A DNA stretch of 64,000 nt, taken from IMG/VR virus record IMGVR_UViG_3300021597_000002, positions 1-64,000 of that record; one strand, given 5' to 3'. The position numbers and the translations under genes are program-made. This DNA is from a virus. Shown piece by piece: positions 17,358-25,479 of this stretch. Under the pieces are notes generated by a model. It saw only the letters and a list, made by a program, of their open reading frames with translations. It made no database searches and was not told the origin of the DNA. Position 1 is the stretch's first letter. Every line of letters starts with the position of its first letter.

Positions 17358-17783
17358 TCAAAGCTCTAATTTCTTTTTATCCGATGGGTAACACCCGTTA
17401 GCTTTGAAATATTCATTTTTCTTTAGAAGCATAACTCCATAGCATTCACGGCACATAGATTCTGTGGACTCTCGACCGTTCAGTACTTGCTCTATAAATT
17501 TTTTGGTTCTCTTACAGTATCTGCCACATACACAACGACATTGCCAAACCCCTTTCCCCAGATACCCAATAACCTTTAATCTACCGACAATAGAACCCGT
17601 TAGATCTGTAAAAGCGGAGTCATCAGGTATCGGTTGGTGTTTTCTAGGAGCCTCCCAAAACTCAACATCGACCAGTTTATCTCTGTTTTTTATGTTAAAA
17701 GTGGAATGCTCAGGCGCTTTTTGAACAACCAAAGCAGCTTGCTTATTTACAGGTCTCAGCCTCAATGTACTTTTAAGAGTCAT
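17358..17783 (-). CDS. Putative zinc-binding protein
   Basis: The product is 141 residues. The C-terminal half holds WQCRCVCGRYC and, about 25 residues later, CRECYG, a four-cysteine cluster of the kind seen in small phage zinc ribbon proteins. SIVGRLKVIGYLGKGVWQC precedes it, a pattern I associate with phage proteins that carry a GRLxV..G motif. A DNA- or RNA-binding role is likely but not shown. GGAGG lies upstream of ATG 17783. Confidence 0.6.
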   Translation of the reverse strand: MTLKSTLRLRPVNKQAALVVQKAPEHSTFNIKNRDKLVDVEFWEAPRKHQPIPDDSAFTDLTGSIVGRLKVIGYLGKGVWQCRCVCGRYCKRTKKFIEQVLNGRESTESMCRECYGVMLLKKNEYFKANGCYPSDKKKLEL

Positions 17784-17799
17784 TCCCTTTTAACCTCCT

Positions 17800-18087
17800 T
17801 TAATTTTCGACTGAATCAAGCACCATAGGCTTACGTTGACCTTTTTCAAAGTAAGCAATAATGGCATCACCAGACTCAAACTCTAACGTCACTAGCTCAG
17901 GCGTCAGATCTCGATCATCAATAACCAAAACATAGCCATTTCCCGCTTTGTTAATGATGTAGTCAACAACAATGCCGTCGCGCTCTTCAACTTCCAGCTC
18001 AAGCGGGTCAAACTCATTTTCAATTGACGGCAGTTGCTTCTTCAGAGCCACTGAGACATTGGCAAGCTGAATCGTGTTATCACTCAT
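17800..18087 (-). CDS. Hypothetical protein
   Basis: The product is 95 residues from ATG 18087, which overlaps the upstream stop (ATGAGTGA). It is acidic and beta-rich (ELEVEERDGIVVDYIINKAG, GYVLVIDDRDLTPELVTLEF). There is no known motif. It belongs to a four-gene leftward run of small unknown genes (17800-19141). Confidence 0.6.
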   Translation of the reverse strand: MSDNTIQLANVSVALKKQLPSIENEFDPLELEVEERDGIVVDYIINKAGNGYVLVIDDRDLTPELVTLEFESGDAIIAYFEKGQRKPMVLDSVEN

Positions 18088-18427
18088 AATCATCCTCATA
18101 AACTGATCTACCCTTACTCGGGAAGCTCAATACATTAAAACCCACATCCTTTAGCCAGTACGCTATTGGCTTATAAGCTGGCTCATAGAAAAACGGACCG
18201 CCGCCGGTATCACACCAAGCACCAAACATCACGTTTGGTCGCTCAAGTCCTTTCGACTCAATCGTGCGCTCACCTTCGAATAGGAAATAAGCCTTGCGGG
18301 TCACATCCCTTTGCACTCGAATAGCATTAAACTCATCACGCTCGGATATTTCACGCTGAAGTGCTTGCGCCTCATCTTCAGTCATTGATTTGGGCACCAG
18401 AACGGTGCCAAAAATAGTGATACTCAT
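18080..18427 (-). CDS. Hypothetical protein
   Basis: The product is 115 residues after GGAGAGCC. The first half looks like an alpha/beta fold (SITIFGTVLVPKSM, AQALQREISERDEFNAI). The second has CDTGGGPFFYEPAYKPIAYW. I do not recognise it. It is translationally coupled to the following gene. Confidence 0.6.
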   Translation of the reverse strand: MSITIFGTVLVPKSMTEDEAQALQREISERDEFNAIRVQRDVTRKAYFLFEGERTIESKGLERPNVMFGAWCDTGGGPFFYEPAYKPIAYWLKDVGFNVLSFPSKGRSVYEDDYE

Positions 18428-18438
18428 AAGGCTCTCCT

Positions 18439-18711
18439 TTAGCCAAGCACAGGCAAAATACTCACCCTTTTAAGCTCTTCCAGCTCAACATCTGTCAGCT
18501 GAAATGAAATCTCAGGCGGGGTTTTAGTAGAGTTGTCCATTTTGAACATCACCACATTCACACCACCTTCGTTAAGCGGATAATGATGAAACGCTCCGGA
18601 CTTAGGCAGCTCTATTGTGAAACCGGCACTCCCTTCGATAGTTAACCCCATAGGTGTGTCTGGGGACTCTTCAACGATCTCTAAAATAAAACCTTCAAAC
18701 TTATGTTTCAT
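18439..18711 (-). CDS. Hypothetical protein
   Basis: The product is 90 residues from ATG 18711, chosen because GAGGAAG lies just upstream. A longer reading from 18804 would overlap the preceding gene and is not supported. The protein is beta-rich with a Gly-Phe centre (GLTIEGSAGFTIELPKSGAF). The function is unknown. Confidence 0.6.
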   Translation of the reverse strand: MKHKFEGFILEIVEESPDTPMGLTIEGSAGFTIELPKSGAFHHYPLNEGGVNVVMFKMDNSTKTPPEISFQLTDVELEELKRVSILPVLG

Positions 18712-18727
18712 AGCTTCCTCGGTGATC

Positions 18728-19141
18728 CTAATTGTTATCCATAAATGACAAGCAGTACTGTTCAAACTGGTAAAGCGCTTCATCATCAAAGCGACCTGAA
18801 TCACGCAGCCCCATCATTTCTTGAAACAAATGACGATTTTTATAGTCAAGATTGACGTAATCATGCAGGTGAGCTATTCGCGGTGTTTCCGTTCTACGGT
18901 ACCAGTTAGAAAAAGCGGTTGTAAAAAATGTTCTTGCGCGACCGCCATCTTCGATAGCCTCGCGTATATCTGCTAGAACATCCTCAAGTGGACGAGCCTT
19001 AGTAATCGTCTTTGGCTCTACGACCAATGAGCGAATAGACTCTAAAATCTTCATCTGATCAAGCTTGCTGTATTTTGGAAACTGCTCCTGCAGCTGTACC
19101 AAGCAATCATTCAACATAGACTCTTCAAAAGTAGCGTTCAT
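18728..19141 (-). CDS. Hypothetical protein, first of a small leftward operon
   Basis: The product is 137 residues, helical (LVQLQEQFPKYSKLDQMKIL, LEDVLADIREAIEDGGRART). No motif is recognised. It starts the leftward run 19141-16933. An AAGTAT-N7-ATAC dyad (19187-19205) lies 46 bases upstream of the start, suggesting repression by a shared regulator. Confidence 0.6.
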   Translation of the reverse strand: MNATFEESMLNDCLVQLQEQFPKYSKLDQMKILESIRSLVVEPKTITKARPLEDVLADIREAIEDGGRARTFFTTAFSNWYRRTETPRIAHLHDYVNLDYKNRHLFQEMMGLRDSGRFDDEALYQFEQYCLSFMDNN

Positions 19142-19186
19142 AATCCCTAATCCTTGTATTGATTTACATTAAATATAGCACTTATT

Positions 19187-19212
19187 AAGTATTAGTTAGA
19201 TACCTATCTAAC
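19187..19212. promoter_or_regulatory. AAGTAT-N7-ATAC dyad plus overlapping GTTAGATA/TATCTAAC palindrome
   Basis: AAGTATTAGTTAGATACCT (19187-19205) fits the dyad seen at three other places. A perfect palindrome, GTTAGATA, CC, TATCTAAC (19195-19212), overlaps it. The site is upstream of the gene starting at 19141. Operator function is inferred from position and repetition. Confidence 0.5.
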
Positions 19213-19239
19213 ACTATTTAAATATTAGTTTAATATCTT

Positions 19240-20379
19240 CTATCCGCCTCCACCTCCCCAATTCATAGGGGCTGAGCGTGTTTTTACTCGACTATGAGCC
19301 ATTGCACCATCACGCGCTAATATTGCCCTACCATATCTAGCAACCATGGTACCGCTAGACCATCGTCCAGACTGTTGGATCTGTAACGTGTTATAGCCCT
19401 TTTTGAGTAGGTCTTGTGCTGCACCTACACGCGCACTGTGAGCAGTAAACGGCTTTACACCCTGACGTTCTAGGTCCAGCGCTTGCCATGCTGAATAGAA
19501 CACACCCTCAACCGTTTTGGTTGTAATGGCTTTGTGCAGTAGCTCTTCAGTATCTTTGTCTTTCTTCGGCTTGATGCAGGTATTGTGCTTTGATACACCC
19601 ACAAACAAGAAGCCATCACCACTCATATCCAGCTTGCCAGCTTCGGTGTAATCCATAAGCAAACTAACCACATCCTGACTGAGAATGCAGGTGTCCGGCT
19701 CGCCGCTATGGTTTGTCTTGGTGATAGGAATGGTTAACACTGCGGTACCATCCCCTGCTAATTCCATGTCACTAACTCGAATATTTGCCAGCTCAGACGC
19801 CCGTAACATGGACTCATACGCAACCGCCAACAACGCCAAGTTACGACGCAGCAACAGCTTATCGCTTCGGTACCAGAGCGAGGTGAGTTTCAGTAAATGC
19901 TGCTCGTTAAATGGTGAAGCCTGCTTAACGACCTCACCCTCCCTCACTTTCTTTCGAGATATGGCTTTGAGTCGGTCTTCTACATAAATATCAAGGCAGG
20001 GATCGGGACAGCCGGCGACACGGTGAACACGGGAGATAGCCCAGCGATACACCGACAACGTATTGCGGTGCAACTGTTCAGCTCGCTCAATAAAAAACGC
20101 TTCGACGGTATCCGGTGTGGCAGGCAAAGAATGTCGATGATTTGCCAAGCACCAATCCACAAAGCAAGTCCACGCACTTTCCAATCGACGCAAGGTATTA
20201 GGCGAATAGCGCTCTTCCCTTTTCTTGAACTCATTAAGCAGGTGCTCGAACGCTGCCTTGAATTGTTCGTTCTCGGCAACGTTGATCCCTTTCTTCTGTG
20301 CCGCTTGGATCGCGGTTCTCACATCGTCCGGTCTGACGCCGGAAAAATCCCCCAACAGGGAGAGTTGATTTTCTATCAT
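19240..20379 (-). CDS. Cre-type tyrosine recombinase (VCre-like)
   Basis: The product is 379 residues from ATG 20379 (MIENQLSLLG), the start I recall for VCre of Vibrio plasmid p0908. The earlier frame start lies inside the lox site. Catalytic residues are visible: R193 (MLRASEL), K221 (TKT), H314 and R317 (HSARVGAAQDL), W340, and nucleophile Y349 (ARYG). HSARVGAA matches Cre of P1. It would resolve plasmid dimers at the adjacent lox site and may circularise incoming phage DNA. The C-terminus ends in five glycines, unlike the charged end I recall for VCre. Confidence 0.93.
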   Translation of the reverse strand: MIENQLSLLGDFSGVRPDDVRTAIQAAQKKGINVAENEQFKAAFEHLLNEFKKREERYSPNTLRRLESAWTCFVDWCLANHRHSLPATPDTVEAFFIERAEQLHRNTLSVYRWAISRVHRVAGCPDPCLDIYVEDRLKAISRKKVREGEVVKQASPFNEQHLLKLTSLWYRSDKLLLRRNLALLAVAYESMLRASELANIRVSDMELAGDGTAVLTIPITKTNHSGEPDTCILSQDVVSLLMDYTEAGKLDMSGDGFLFVGVSKHNTCIKPKKDKDTEELLHKAITTKTVEGVFYSAWQALDLERQGVKPFTAHSARVGAAQDLLKKGYNTLQIQQSGRWSSGTMVARYGRAILARDGAMAHSRVKTRSAPMNWGGGGG

Positions 20380-20435
20380 GCTGGCAACGTGTAGTGATGG
20401 ATATGCAATCATATTGATGGAAAGCGGGATAATTG

Positions 20436-20469
20436 TCAATTTCTGAGAATGACAGTTCTCAGAAATTGA
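20436..20469. other. lox site (VloxP-like)
   Basis: This is a 34-base site of the loxP build. The left arm TCAATTTCTGAGA (20436-20448) and right arm TCTCAGAAATTGA (20457-20469) are perfect inverted repeats of 13. The spacer is the asymmetric ATGACAGT. Read on the other strand, the spacer is ACTGTCAT, as I recall for VloxP, and one arm base differs. It lies 57 bases upstream of the recombinase start. Confidence 0.92.
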
Positions 20470-20556
20470 GAGCTAGGCGGGTGTTTTTTGACCGCTCACA
20501 AAGTGACACGGTAACACTTTAAATATTAAGTTTTGTTTGGGTGTTTCTTAGTGGCA

Positions 20557-20579
20557 ATAAAAAACCGCCCGAAGGCGGC
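20557..20579 (-). terminator. Rho-independent terminator after the 216-residue membrane protein gene
   Basis: On the minus strand GCCGCC, TTCG, GGCGGT is followed by a run of six T. The stem is 20565-20578. It ends the leftward transcript of the gene at 20600-21250, so the recombinase gene beyond has its own promoter. Confidence 0.88.
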
Positions 20580-20599
20580 TTATTGATGATCTTGGTTAG

Positions 20600-21250
20600 T
20601 TAGGCAGGTAAAACATGGTAATCGGACACGGGACCAGACGGCAATGCCCCCACAACCGGAATACGGCTCAAATGGGTTTTCAATGTCTCCCGTAAGGCAT
20701 ACCCCGCCCCCATGGTATTGACGATCACCAAATCATAACCGCCCTGTTCGTACTGATCTTGAATCCGGCATGTGGCATCGAGAACGGTTTCACTGTCTTG
20801 TATTTCTGCCAGTAACGCCCGTTTAGCACGTAATACCGACGCCATATCACGCACATCAATGGATAAATATTGCTTCTCATTGTTCCCTTTCCGAAATAAC
20901 AAAAAGGCTTCACCAGAACGAAGTGGAATATTATTAATGACAGGCTGAGACACAAACCAATAACCGACAATCTTTGAAATGGAATAAAACAACATGAGAA
21001 ACACTGACAGGCTTGATATTAAGTCATAGCCTAAATCAACACTCCATAATAATTGCTTTAATGGCTCCTTGTCGGGAATGAGAAATAAAGCCAATGCCAT
21101 GACCAGCAAATAAGAAAGACTGAACTCTTTAAACAGCTGGAACGACTTCACTTGTTCTTTGTTGCCAAACAAACCCACACACAAATAGACGCTCAATGTC
21201 ATGAAAAACCATGACATCAGACAGAATGAAATGACCTGAAGTATACTCAT
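20600..21250 (-). CDS. Inner-membrane protein with a soluble C-terminal domain
   Basis: The product is 216 residues. Three hydrophobic segments are visible at about 5-27, 44-60 and 75-98. They are followed by a 110-residue soluble part (ETVLDATCRIQDQYEQGGYD, LVIVNTMGAGYALRETLKTH). The soluble part looks alpha/beta, but I do not recognise it. It has its own terminator. It could be an accessory or exclusion function; this is speculation from the membrane location. Confidence 0.65.
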   Translation of the reverse strand: MSILQVISFCLMSWFFMTLSVYLCVGLFGNKEQVKSFQLFKEFSLSYLLVMALALFLIPDKEPLKQLLWSVDLGYDLISSLSVFLMLFYSISKIVGYWFVSQPVINNIPLRSGEAFLLFRKGNNEKQYLSIDVRDMASVLRAKRALLAEIQDSETVLDATCRIQDQYEQGGYDLVIVNTMGAGYALRETLKTHLSRIPVVGALPSGPVSDYHVLPA

Positions 21251-21326
21251 CGTGATTCCCTATATTGACGATATCTTAGCCAATATAGGCGGATTGACCG
21301 CCTATCCGTACAACACAACTTTGTTG

Positions 21327-21803
21327 TCAAAGCCCGAGCAATTCTGCCGCTTGGGTCTCGGTTAGCTTGAGCTTGTATTTGGGATTCAAGAGTGCCCGAA
21401 TGGCAAAGCTATTGTCTCTGTAGTTGCCTTTTGCGATCTGCACTCGGTATGCCTGCACCTCAGCCCACTGGCGATAAGGGCGCACCAACAGATACAGCAA
21501 AACATGAAGAGCGGGGGCTAATCCGGCAATCACAGTGCTGGCGATCATCAAAACAGGATCGGCATAGAAGAAATGCAGCCCTGTCCAGCCAACGACTGAC
21601 AGTGGTAAAAACAGCATCCACCATTGCTTTACATGGCACTTTTCATGCTCAAGCAAGCCGATATCATGCTCTTTACCTTTACGAAGGGTGATAATAAATA
21701 GACGGGCGTTACCTGCTTGCCACGATGGCAGTTTGTCAGTGTAACGAACGAAGTACCAGCATTGGCTGAGTTTTGCCTTTAGTGAGGCGAGGAAGGTTTT
21801 CAT
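21327..21803 (-). CDS. Membrane protein with HEXXH metallopeptidase motif
   Basis: The product is 158 residues. HEKCH (residues 53-57) in LLEHEKCHVKQWW has the HEXXH zinc-site form. Two hydrophobic segments (about 61-80 and 84-108) follow, then EVQAYRVQI, where the Glu could be the third zinc ligand. Small membrane-anchored gluzincin-like proteins of this sort occur in phages. AGGAGC precedes ATG 21803. Activity is inferred. Confidence 0.6.
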   Translation of the reverse strand: MKTFLASLKAKLSQCWYFVRYTDKLPSWQAGNARLFIITLRKGKEHDIGLLEHEKCHVKQWWMLFLPLSVVGWTGLHFFYADPVLMIASTVIAGLAPALHVLLYLLVRPYRQWAEVQAYRVQIAKGNYRDNSFAIRALLNPKYKLKLTETQAAELLGL

Positions 21804-21883
21804 AGATGCTCCTAAGAGTTAAGTGAACATGCTCATTATTCACCGCCGCCATTTAGCGAGCATCTATACAAAAATATCAGTGG

Positions 21884-22279
21884 TTAGAGTACTTCATCGT
21901 CCGTTAAACAGTACGTCATGAAGCCGGTATCGTCTTCGGTGTAACCAACAACTTTTTCATTCGTCACTAAAGCAAAATGCGCAGCCAGTGCCGCTCTATC
22001 CTCTGTTGGCATTAAGCTTAGATACTCATCTTCTGACAGCACCATGTGTTTAGTGTCTGGTCCCTCTGTTGCCACTAGGTACACCTGACCACGTTCCAGC
22101 GACTTAAAGACATCCAAATATTGCTGTTCACTTTGAATGTACTCAATCAATAAAGGCTTAACGCCATCAATGATATTTTTTGCCGGTGCTGGCGAATGGG
22201 AAACGGGCGTTTTATGCGTTGCCTTTGCTTTCTTCCTCGCCTGACGGCGCTTGTTCTTCTGTGCTTGCTTAACTGACAT
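21884..22279 (-). CDS. Hypothetical protein with basic N-terminus
   Basis: The product is 131 residues from ATG 22279, after AAAGGAT. A longer start at 22309 runs into the dyad at 22300-22320. The first 25 residues are very basic (QAQKNKRRQARKKAKA). The next gene has a similar basic start, so the two may be related or bind the same partner. The rest is acidic with no known motif. Confidence 0.6.
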   Translation of the reverse strand: MSVKQAQKNKRRQARKKAKATHKTPVSHSPAPAKNIIDGVKPLLIEYIQSEQQYLDVFKSLERGQVYLVATEGPDTKHMVLSEDEYLSLMPTEDRAALAAHFALVTNEKVVGYTEDDTGFMTYCLTDDEVL

Positions 22280-22299
22280 ACAAGATCCTTTCTTTGCTT

Positions 22300-22320
22300 T
22301 AAGTATCAATCTAATACTTA
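22300..22320. promoter_or_regulatory. Perfect TAAGTAT-N7-ATACTTA dyad operator
   Basis: TAAGTAT and ATACTTA flank CAATCTA, a perfect 7-base inverted repeat 21 bases upstream of the ATG at 22279. A further TAAGTAT half-site on the minus strand lies about 15 bases beyond. It is the best match of the four-member dyad family in this window. Confidence 0.55.
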
Positions 22321-22361
22321 CTCGGTGTTATTTATATACTTAATAGGTGCTCAATTTGGCT

Positions 22362-22850
22362 TTAACGCCCTGATAGTGCAAGGCTTGCCTGATTAATCTC
22401 GCAACTAGAGGGTAAATTGAGAGGCAATTGATATTTATCCGATAAGAATCGCACTAAAGAGAGCTTCCATGTTAATCCTGAGCCACTTAACCCAGCATGA
22501 TATGGTTGCCCTTTATCAGTAACGGCTCTTCGCTTACCTACCTCTTTGGGTAACTGCAGCGACTGCTCATCCAATAGCTGATTCACTTTGCTCCAATGCA
22601 AACCGCCTAACAGCTTTCCAATCACCCACGGCGGGAACGCATCATTATGCAAACATCGCCCTATGTACCAGAGCAGTTTATCACCGTAAAGATCCTGCGT
22701 CTCAGCTTCTTCAGTAGGATTACCTTGGGTCAATAACGCTTCAACTTGCTGACGCACCTCACGCGCTTTTACTTCACCTTCACGCTGCTTAGTTATGGCT
22801 CTTTGCTTTTTCTTTTGAGCTGAGCGTTTATTTCTTTTATCTTTTTTCAC
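22362..22850 (-). CDS. Hypothetical protein with basic N-terminus, GTG start
   Basis: The product is 162 residues. The start is GTG at 22850 overlapping the DUF4236 gene stop as GTGA, with AAGGACAAGG upstream. The first 30 residues are rich in Lys and Arg. The centre has LLWYIGRCLHNDAFPPWVIG and GGLHWSKVNQLLDEQ. The family is unknown. It is coupled to the DUF4236 gene. Confidence 0.6.
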   Translation of the reverse strand: MKKDKRNKRSAQKKKQRAITKQREGEVKAREVRQQVEALLTQGNPTEEAETQDLYGDKLLWYIGRCLHNDAFPPWVIGKLLGGLHWSKVNQLLDEQSLQLPKEVGKRRAVTDKGQPYHAGLSGSGLTWKLSLVRFLSDKYQLPLNLPSSCEINQASLALSGR

Positions 22851-23056
22851 GCCTTGTCCTTATTGGTATTCAGCGGCACTTTCTTCCTAAATGACAACCC
22901 TGTACCAACTAAAGAGCCGCTAAACCAAAGACCACGACGACCAATATTAAATTTAATAAATCGGTTTCCTATCGTTATTGAAAAATTAGACTTGGATATA
23001 TTCACCCAAAGAAAAGGCAATACTTTAATTCTTTTTTGATACCGCAAACCTTTCAT
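22847..23056 (-). CDS. DUF4236-type protein
   Basis: The product is 69 residues from ATG 23056, after AGGGG. The pattern matches the short DUF4236 module: RYQKRIKVLPFLWVNISKS, then NIGRRGLWFSGSLVGTGLSF. Proteins of this family are beta-rich and of unknown function, common in plasmids and prophages. Here it is a stand-alone domain coupled to the next gene. Confidence 0.7.
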   Translation of the reverse strand: MKGLRYQKRIKVLPFLWVNISKSNFSITIGNRFIKFNIGRRGLWFSGSLVGTGLSFRKKVPLNTNKDKA

Positions 23057-23100
23057 ATTTACCCCTAACAAAAAGGCGAGATAATCCCGCCTTTAATATT

Positions 23101-23748
23101 CTATTTTGTTCGCCCTGCAAGTTCAGAGACTGCTTCCTCAAAAACACTACCTAACACATTGAGAGCTTGAGGAGAGATTGAGCGTGCCGCCACTTTGTCT
23201 CCTTTAGGGGATAAAATAACGACCAACCTCTCAACCGATCGATCCCATGGTCTAAGGTGTGTTTGCTGGTTATCCAGAATGAGAAACTTATACCCTTGCT
23301 GACGAGCACTATCTACAGACGCAACACCAAGCCCAGCAAGGCATTCAAAGAGCCACGATATAAACCTAGCCGCTTCTGTTTTATGATATTCCTCTCTCAA
23401 TGAAGTCATATCCAACTGGAACATTTGCAGATCATCAACAGTAAATCGAGAGTCTTGGGCTGTGTTAAAGGTCACATGAATATCGCCCTCAGAGCCTTGG
23501 TCAGACTTTCCATGCAATATTCGCTTAGCCAACTGCAGATCAGCGTATGCCGAGTAAATAGCACTATCAGGCTCTCTTGTTCCCAAATAGCTTTCTGGCA
23601 CCGCCATAGCTTGAGTAACTTTGCTCATCGTAGAAGACATTGCCGCTTGAATCGTAGTACGCCCGAAAGACGGAAAATCACTGGTTCTAATGGTGATCCC
23701 GCGCTCAGCTTCTTCAGCTACTACATGTGTATATACATTTCCTTTCAT
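23101..23748 (-). CDS. Hypothetical protein
   Basis: The product is 215 residues from ATG 23748 (MKGNVYTHVV). An upstream start would overlap the zinc-ribbon gene by more. It has no membrane segment or recognised motif. The C-terminal part (LDNQQTHLRPWDRSVERLVVILSP) may be an alpha/beta core. It follows a zinc-ribbon protein and a recombinase in one leftward run. Confidence 0.6.
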   Translation of the reverse strand: MKGNVYTHVVAEEAERGITIRTSDFPSFGRTTIQAAMSSTMSKVTQAMAVPESYLGTREPDSAIYSAYADLQLAKRILHGKSDQGSEGDIHVTFNTAQDSRFTVDDLQMFQLDMTSLREEYHKTEAARFISWLFECLAGLGVASVDSARQQGYKFLILDNQQTHLRPWDRSVERLVVILSPKGDKVAARSISPQALNVLGSVFEEAVSELAGRTK

Positions 23749-23762
23749 GACATCACCGCCAA

Positions 23763-24080
23763 TCACTTCAATAACTGCCAACGAGAGCCGCAACCCTCAC
23801 ATTTTGCTCTTTTAGAGCCTGAGCGCGTTTGCTTTAACTGACCTCCACATGAGCCACAACGAACATCAGTAACTCTGCGAGCCATTGCCTCGTTGATTGC
23901 ATCTACGTTAGAACGACGCTTTACCTTCGGAAGCAAACCAAGTGCTTTCAACACCTGACGATATTCTCTCTCAATCCACTTACCATCTGGCTCATGATGA
24001 AGACCATCGCCCATCATGTCACCAAGCTTAACTAACTGGCTGTGAAGGTGTGCCTTAGTGTCTTCGCTTAAATCTGACAT
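23763..24080 (-). CDS. Small zinc-ribbon protein
   Basis: The product is 105 residues from ATG 24080, after AAGGAGG. The C-terminus has CGSCGG and, 15 residues on, CEGCGSRW, a CxxC...CxxC zinc ribbon. The N-terminus is helical. It overlaps the end of the recombinase gene, so the two are translated together. A DNA- or RNA-binding role is likely. Confidence 0.65.
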   Translation of the reverse strand: MSDLSEDTKAHLHSQLVKLGDMMGDGLHHEPDGKWIEREYRQVLKALGLLPKVKRRSNVDAINEAMARRVTDVRCGSCGGQLKQTRSGSKRAKCEGCGSRWQLLK

Positions 24081-24090
24081 CCATGCCTCC

Positions 24091-24681
24091 TTACAAACCA
24101 ATTTCAATACTTAGGTAAACATCACGCACACGCTCATCTGTGATACCGATGTATTTAAACGTCTCTGTCACGCTTGAGTGATTAAACAGCTTTTGCAATA
24201 CGTTGATATCGGTACCACGCTTATATGCGTGATAACCAAAGGTCTTGCGCAGTGAGTGGGTATTTAAGCTGTAATCAAGCCCTAGACTATCTTTTACATC
24301 AATCAGCTTGGTAGATATCCATTGACGACTAACGGGCTTAGGATCGCCCTTAACGCGATTCCCTGTAGCTTGGAATAGATAAATAGCTTCTGGATGATTG
24401 GACTTGAGGCGTTCCACGCACTGCATAGCTGTACGATTGAGAGTAAGACGCTTGGGTTTACCAGTCTTTTTCTCTTCCAGCTCTACGTAACCAATGTCTT
24501 CACCTTCAAGCTGCATTGTCTTGATGTCATCAAACCTCAGTTTCAGTAGGTCACTAATACGCAGCGCCACGTTACAGCCAAGCATAACTAACTCAGCTTC
24601 ACGATGGTTTCCCCACTTTTTCAAGCGGTTATAGATGGCTCTCACGTCATCCAGATCTTTAATTGGGTCAACTTGTTTCAT
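24091..24681 (-). CDS. Short tyrosine recombinase (catalytic domain only)
   Basis: The product is 196 residues. All catalytic motifs of the tyrosine recombinase fold are present: R in ALRISDLL, K in EEKKTGKPK, HSLRKTFG, H in LFNHSS, and Y in TFKYIG. The N-terminal arm- and core-binding domain of a typical integrase is missing. This short form recurs in Vibrio and other gamma-proteobacterial phages. No target site is seen nearby. It is the second of three tyrosine recombinases here. Confidence 0.8.
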   Translation of the reverse strand: MKQVDPIKDLDDVRAIYNRLKKWGNHREAELVMLGCNVALRISDLLKLRFDDIKTMQLEGEDIGYVELEEKKTGKPKRLTLNRTAMQCVERLKSNHPEAIYLFQATGNRVKGDPKPVSRQWISTKLIDVKDSLGLDYSLNTHSLRKTFGYHAYKRGTDINVLQKLFNHSSVTETFKYIGITDERVRDVYLSIEIGL

Positions 24682-24746
24682 TTTTATCCCTCACAGTGCA
24701 GGAAGTCGAAATTACCTGCACTTGATCATGCTTTCGGTTATTTACG

Positions 24747-25301
24747 TTACGCCGCTTGTTCTATTGCCAAACCAGACTCTGTTAAAGCTGCTTGTACCGC
24801 TTCAATAATGCGGACCATGTAGGCGTATTTGTGAGGGACTCGCGTTGGGACAGTAATTGAACCAAAGTCCAAATACTCAAACTCTTCTTCGCTTTCAAAA
24901 TCAGTGCATTTATAAGTGTCATAGCTATGTTCTGGTGCGTATTCTTCCCAATCTTCAATATCGTAAAGCGCACGAGCTAAGCTAGAGCCGATAAGATTCA
25001 TGCGACGGCGACCTAATATGTGCTCTCTAGCTAAGGGTAAGAAAGCGTCATAATCAGGCTCTTCACTACTTAATGCTCCGCACAGGTTAGAGATCAGGTA
25101 GCCCTCATCGCAGCTGCAGAAGAACTGCGCAATAGTTCTTCCACCCATAGCGCCCCAGAATGAAGACCAAGACTTACCGTAGCATTCAATGACAATCTTT
25201 CCTTTGCCAATTTCATAGTCTTCTAAAAAAACAGTGATTGGGTCGAGGGATTCAACCTCAGTAATGCGCAACTTAATCGCTGTGCTTTGTTCGATTTTCA
25301 T
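24747..25301 (-). CDS. Conserved prophage protein of unknown function
   Basis: The product is 184 residues. The segment VFLEDYEIGKGKIVIECYGKS (in pieces), then WSSFWGAMGG and FFCSCDEGYLISNL, matches a protein I recall as common in lambdoid prophages. Its function is not known to me. GGAAAAAATC precedes ATG 25301. It ends the accessory block on the side of the gene-free region. Confidence 0.65.
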   Translation of the reverse strand: MKIEQSTAIKLRITEVESLDPITVFLEDYEIGKGKIVIECYGKSWSSFWGAMGGRTIAQFFCSCDEGYLISNLCGALSSEEPDYDAFLPLAREHILGRRRMNLIGSSLARALYDIEDWEEYAPEHSYDTYKCTDFESEEEFEYLDFGSITVPTRVPHKYAYMVRIIEAVQAALTESGLAIEQAA

Positions 25302-25451
25302 GATTTTTTCCTTTGGTCGGGGTTACAAATCTAATTGCTATAACGAGAATATAATAAGATTGTGTAAATCAATCAAGGGAAAGATAGGGAAATGTGAGAA
25401 ATGACGGGGGATTTCTTATTGCTAAAACGTGCTTTTAGCAATTAGGAAGCT
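25302..25451. other. AT-rich stretch without genes
   Basis: These 150 bases hold no credible open frame. TTATTGCTAAAA at about 25419-25430 and TTTTAGCAATTA at about 25434-25445 form an imperfect inverted repeat. Read leftward, this stretch is downstream of the terminator at 25452 and upstream of the gene at 25301. It therefore probably carries that gene's promoter, but I could not fix its boxes. Confidence 0.4.
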
Positions 25452-25479
25452 AAAAAAATGCCCCGCATCCTTGCGAGGC
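25452..25479 (-). terminator. Rho-independent terminator of the noncoding region
   Basis: GCCCCGCA (25460-25467) and TGCGAGGC (25472-25479) form an 8-base stem with a 4-base loop. Read leftward it is followed by ATTTTTTT. It marks the 3-prime end of a leftward transcript that carries no protein. Confidence 0.85.

Noticed and set aside
20380-20439. Longer start for the Cre-like recombinase.
   Set aside because: It begins at a TTG within the lox arm; the known relative starts at MIENQ.
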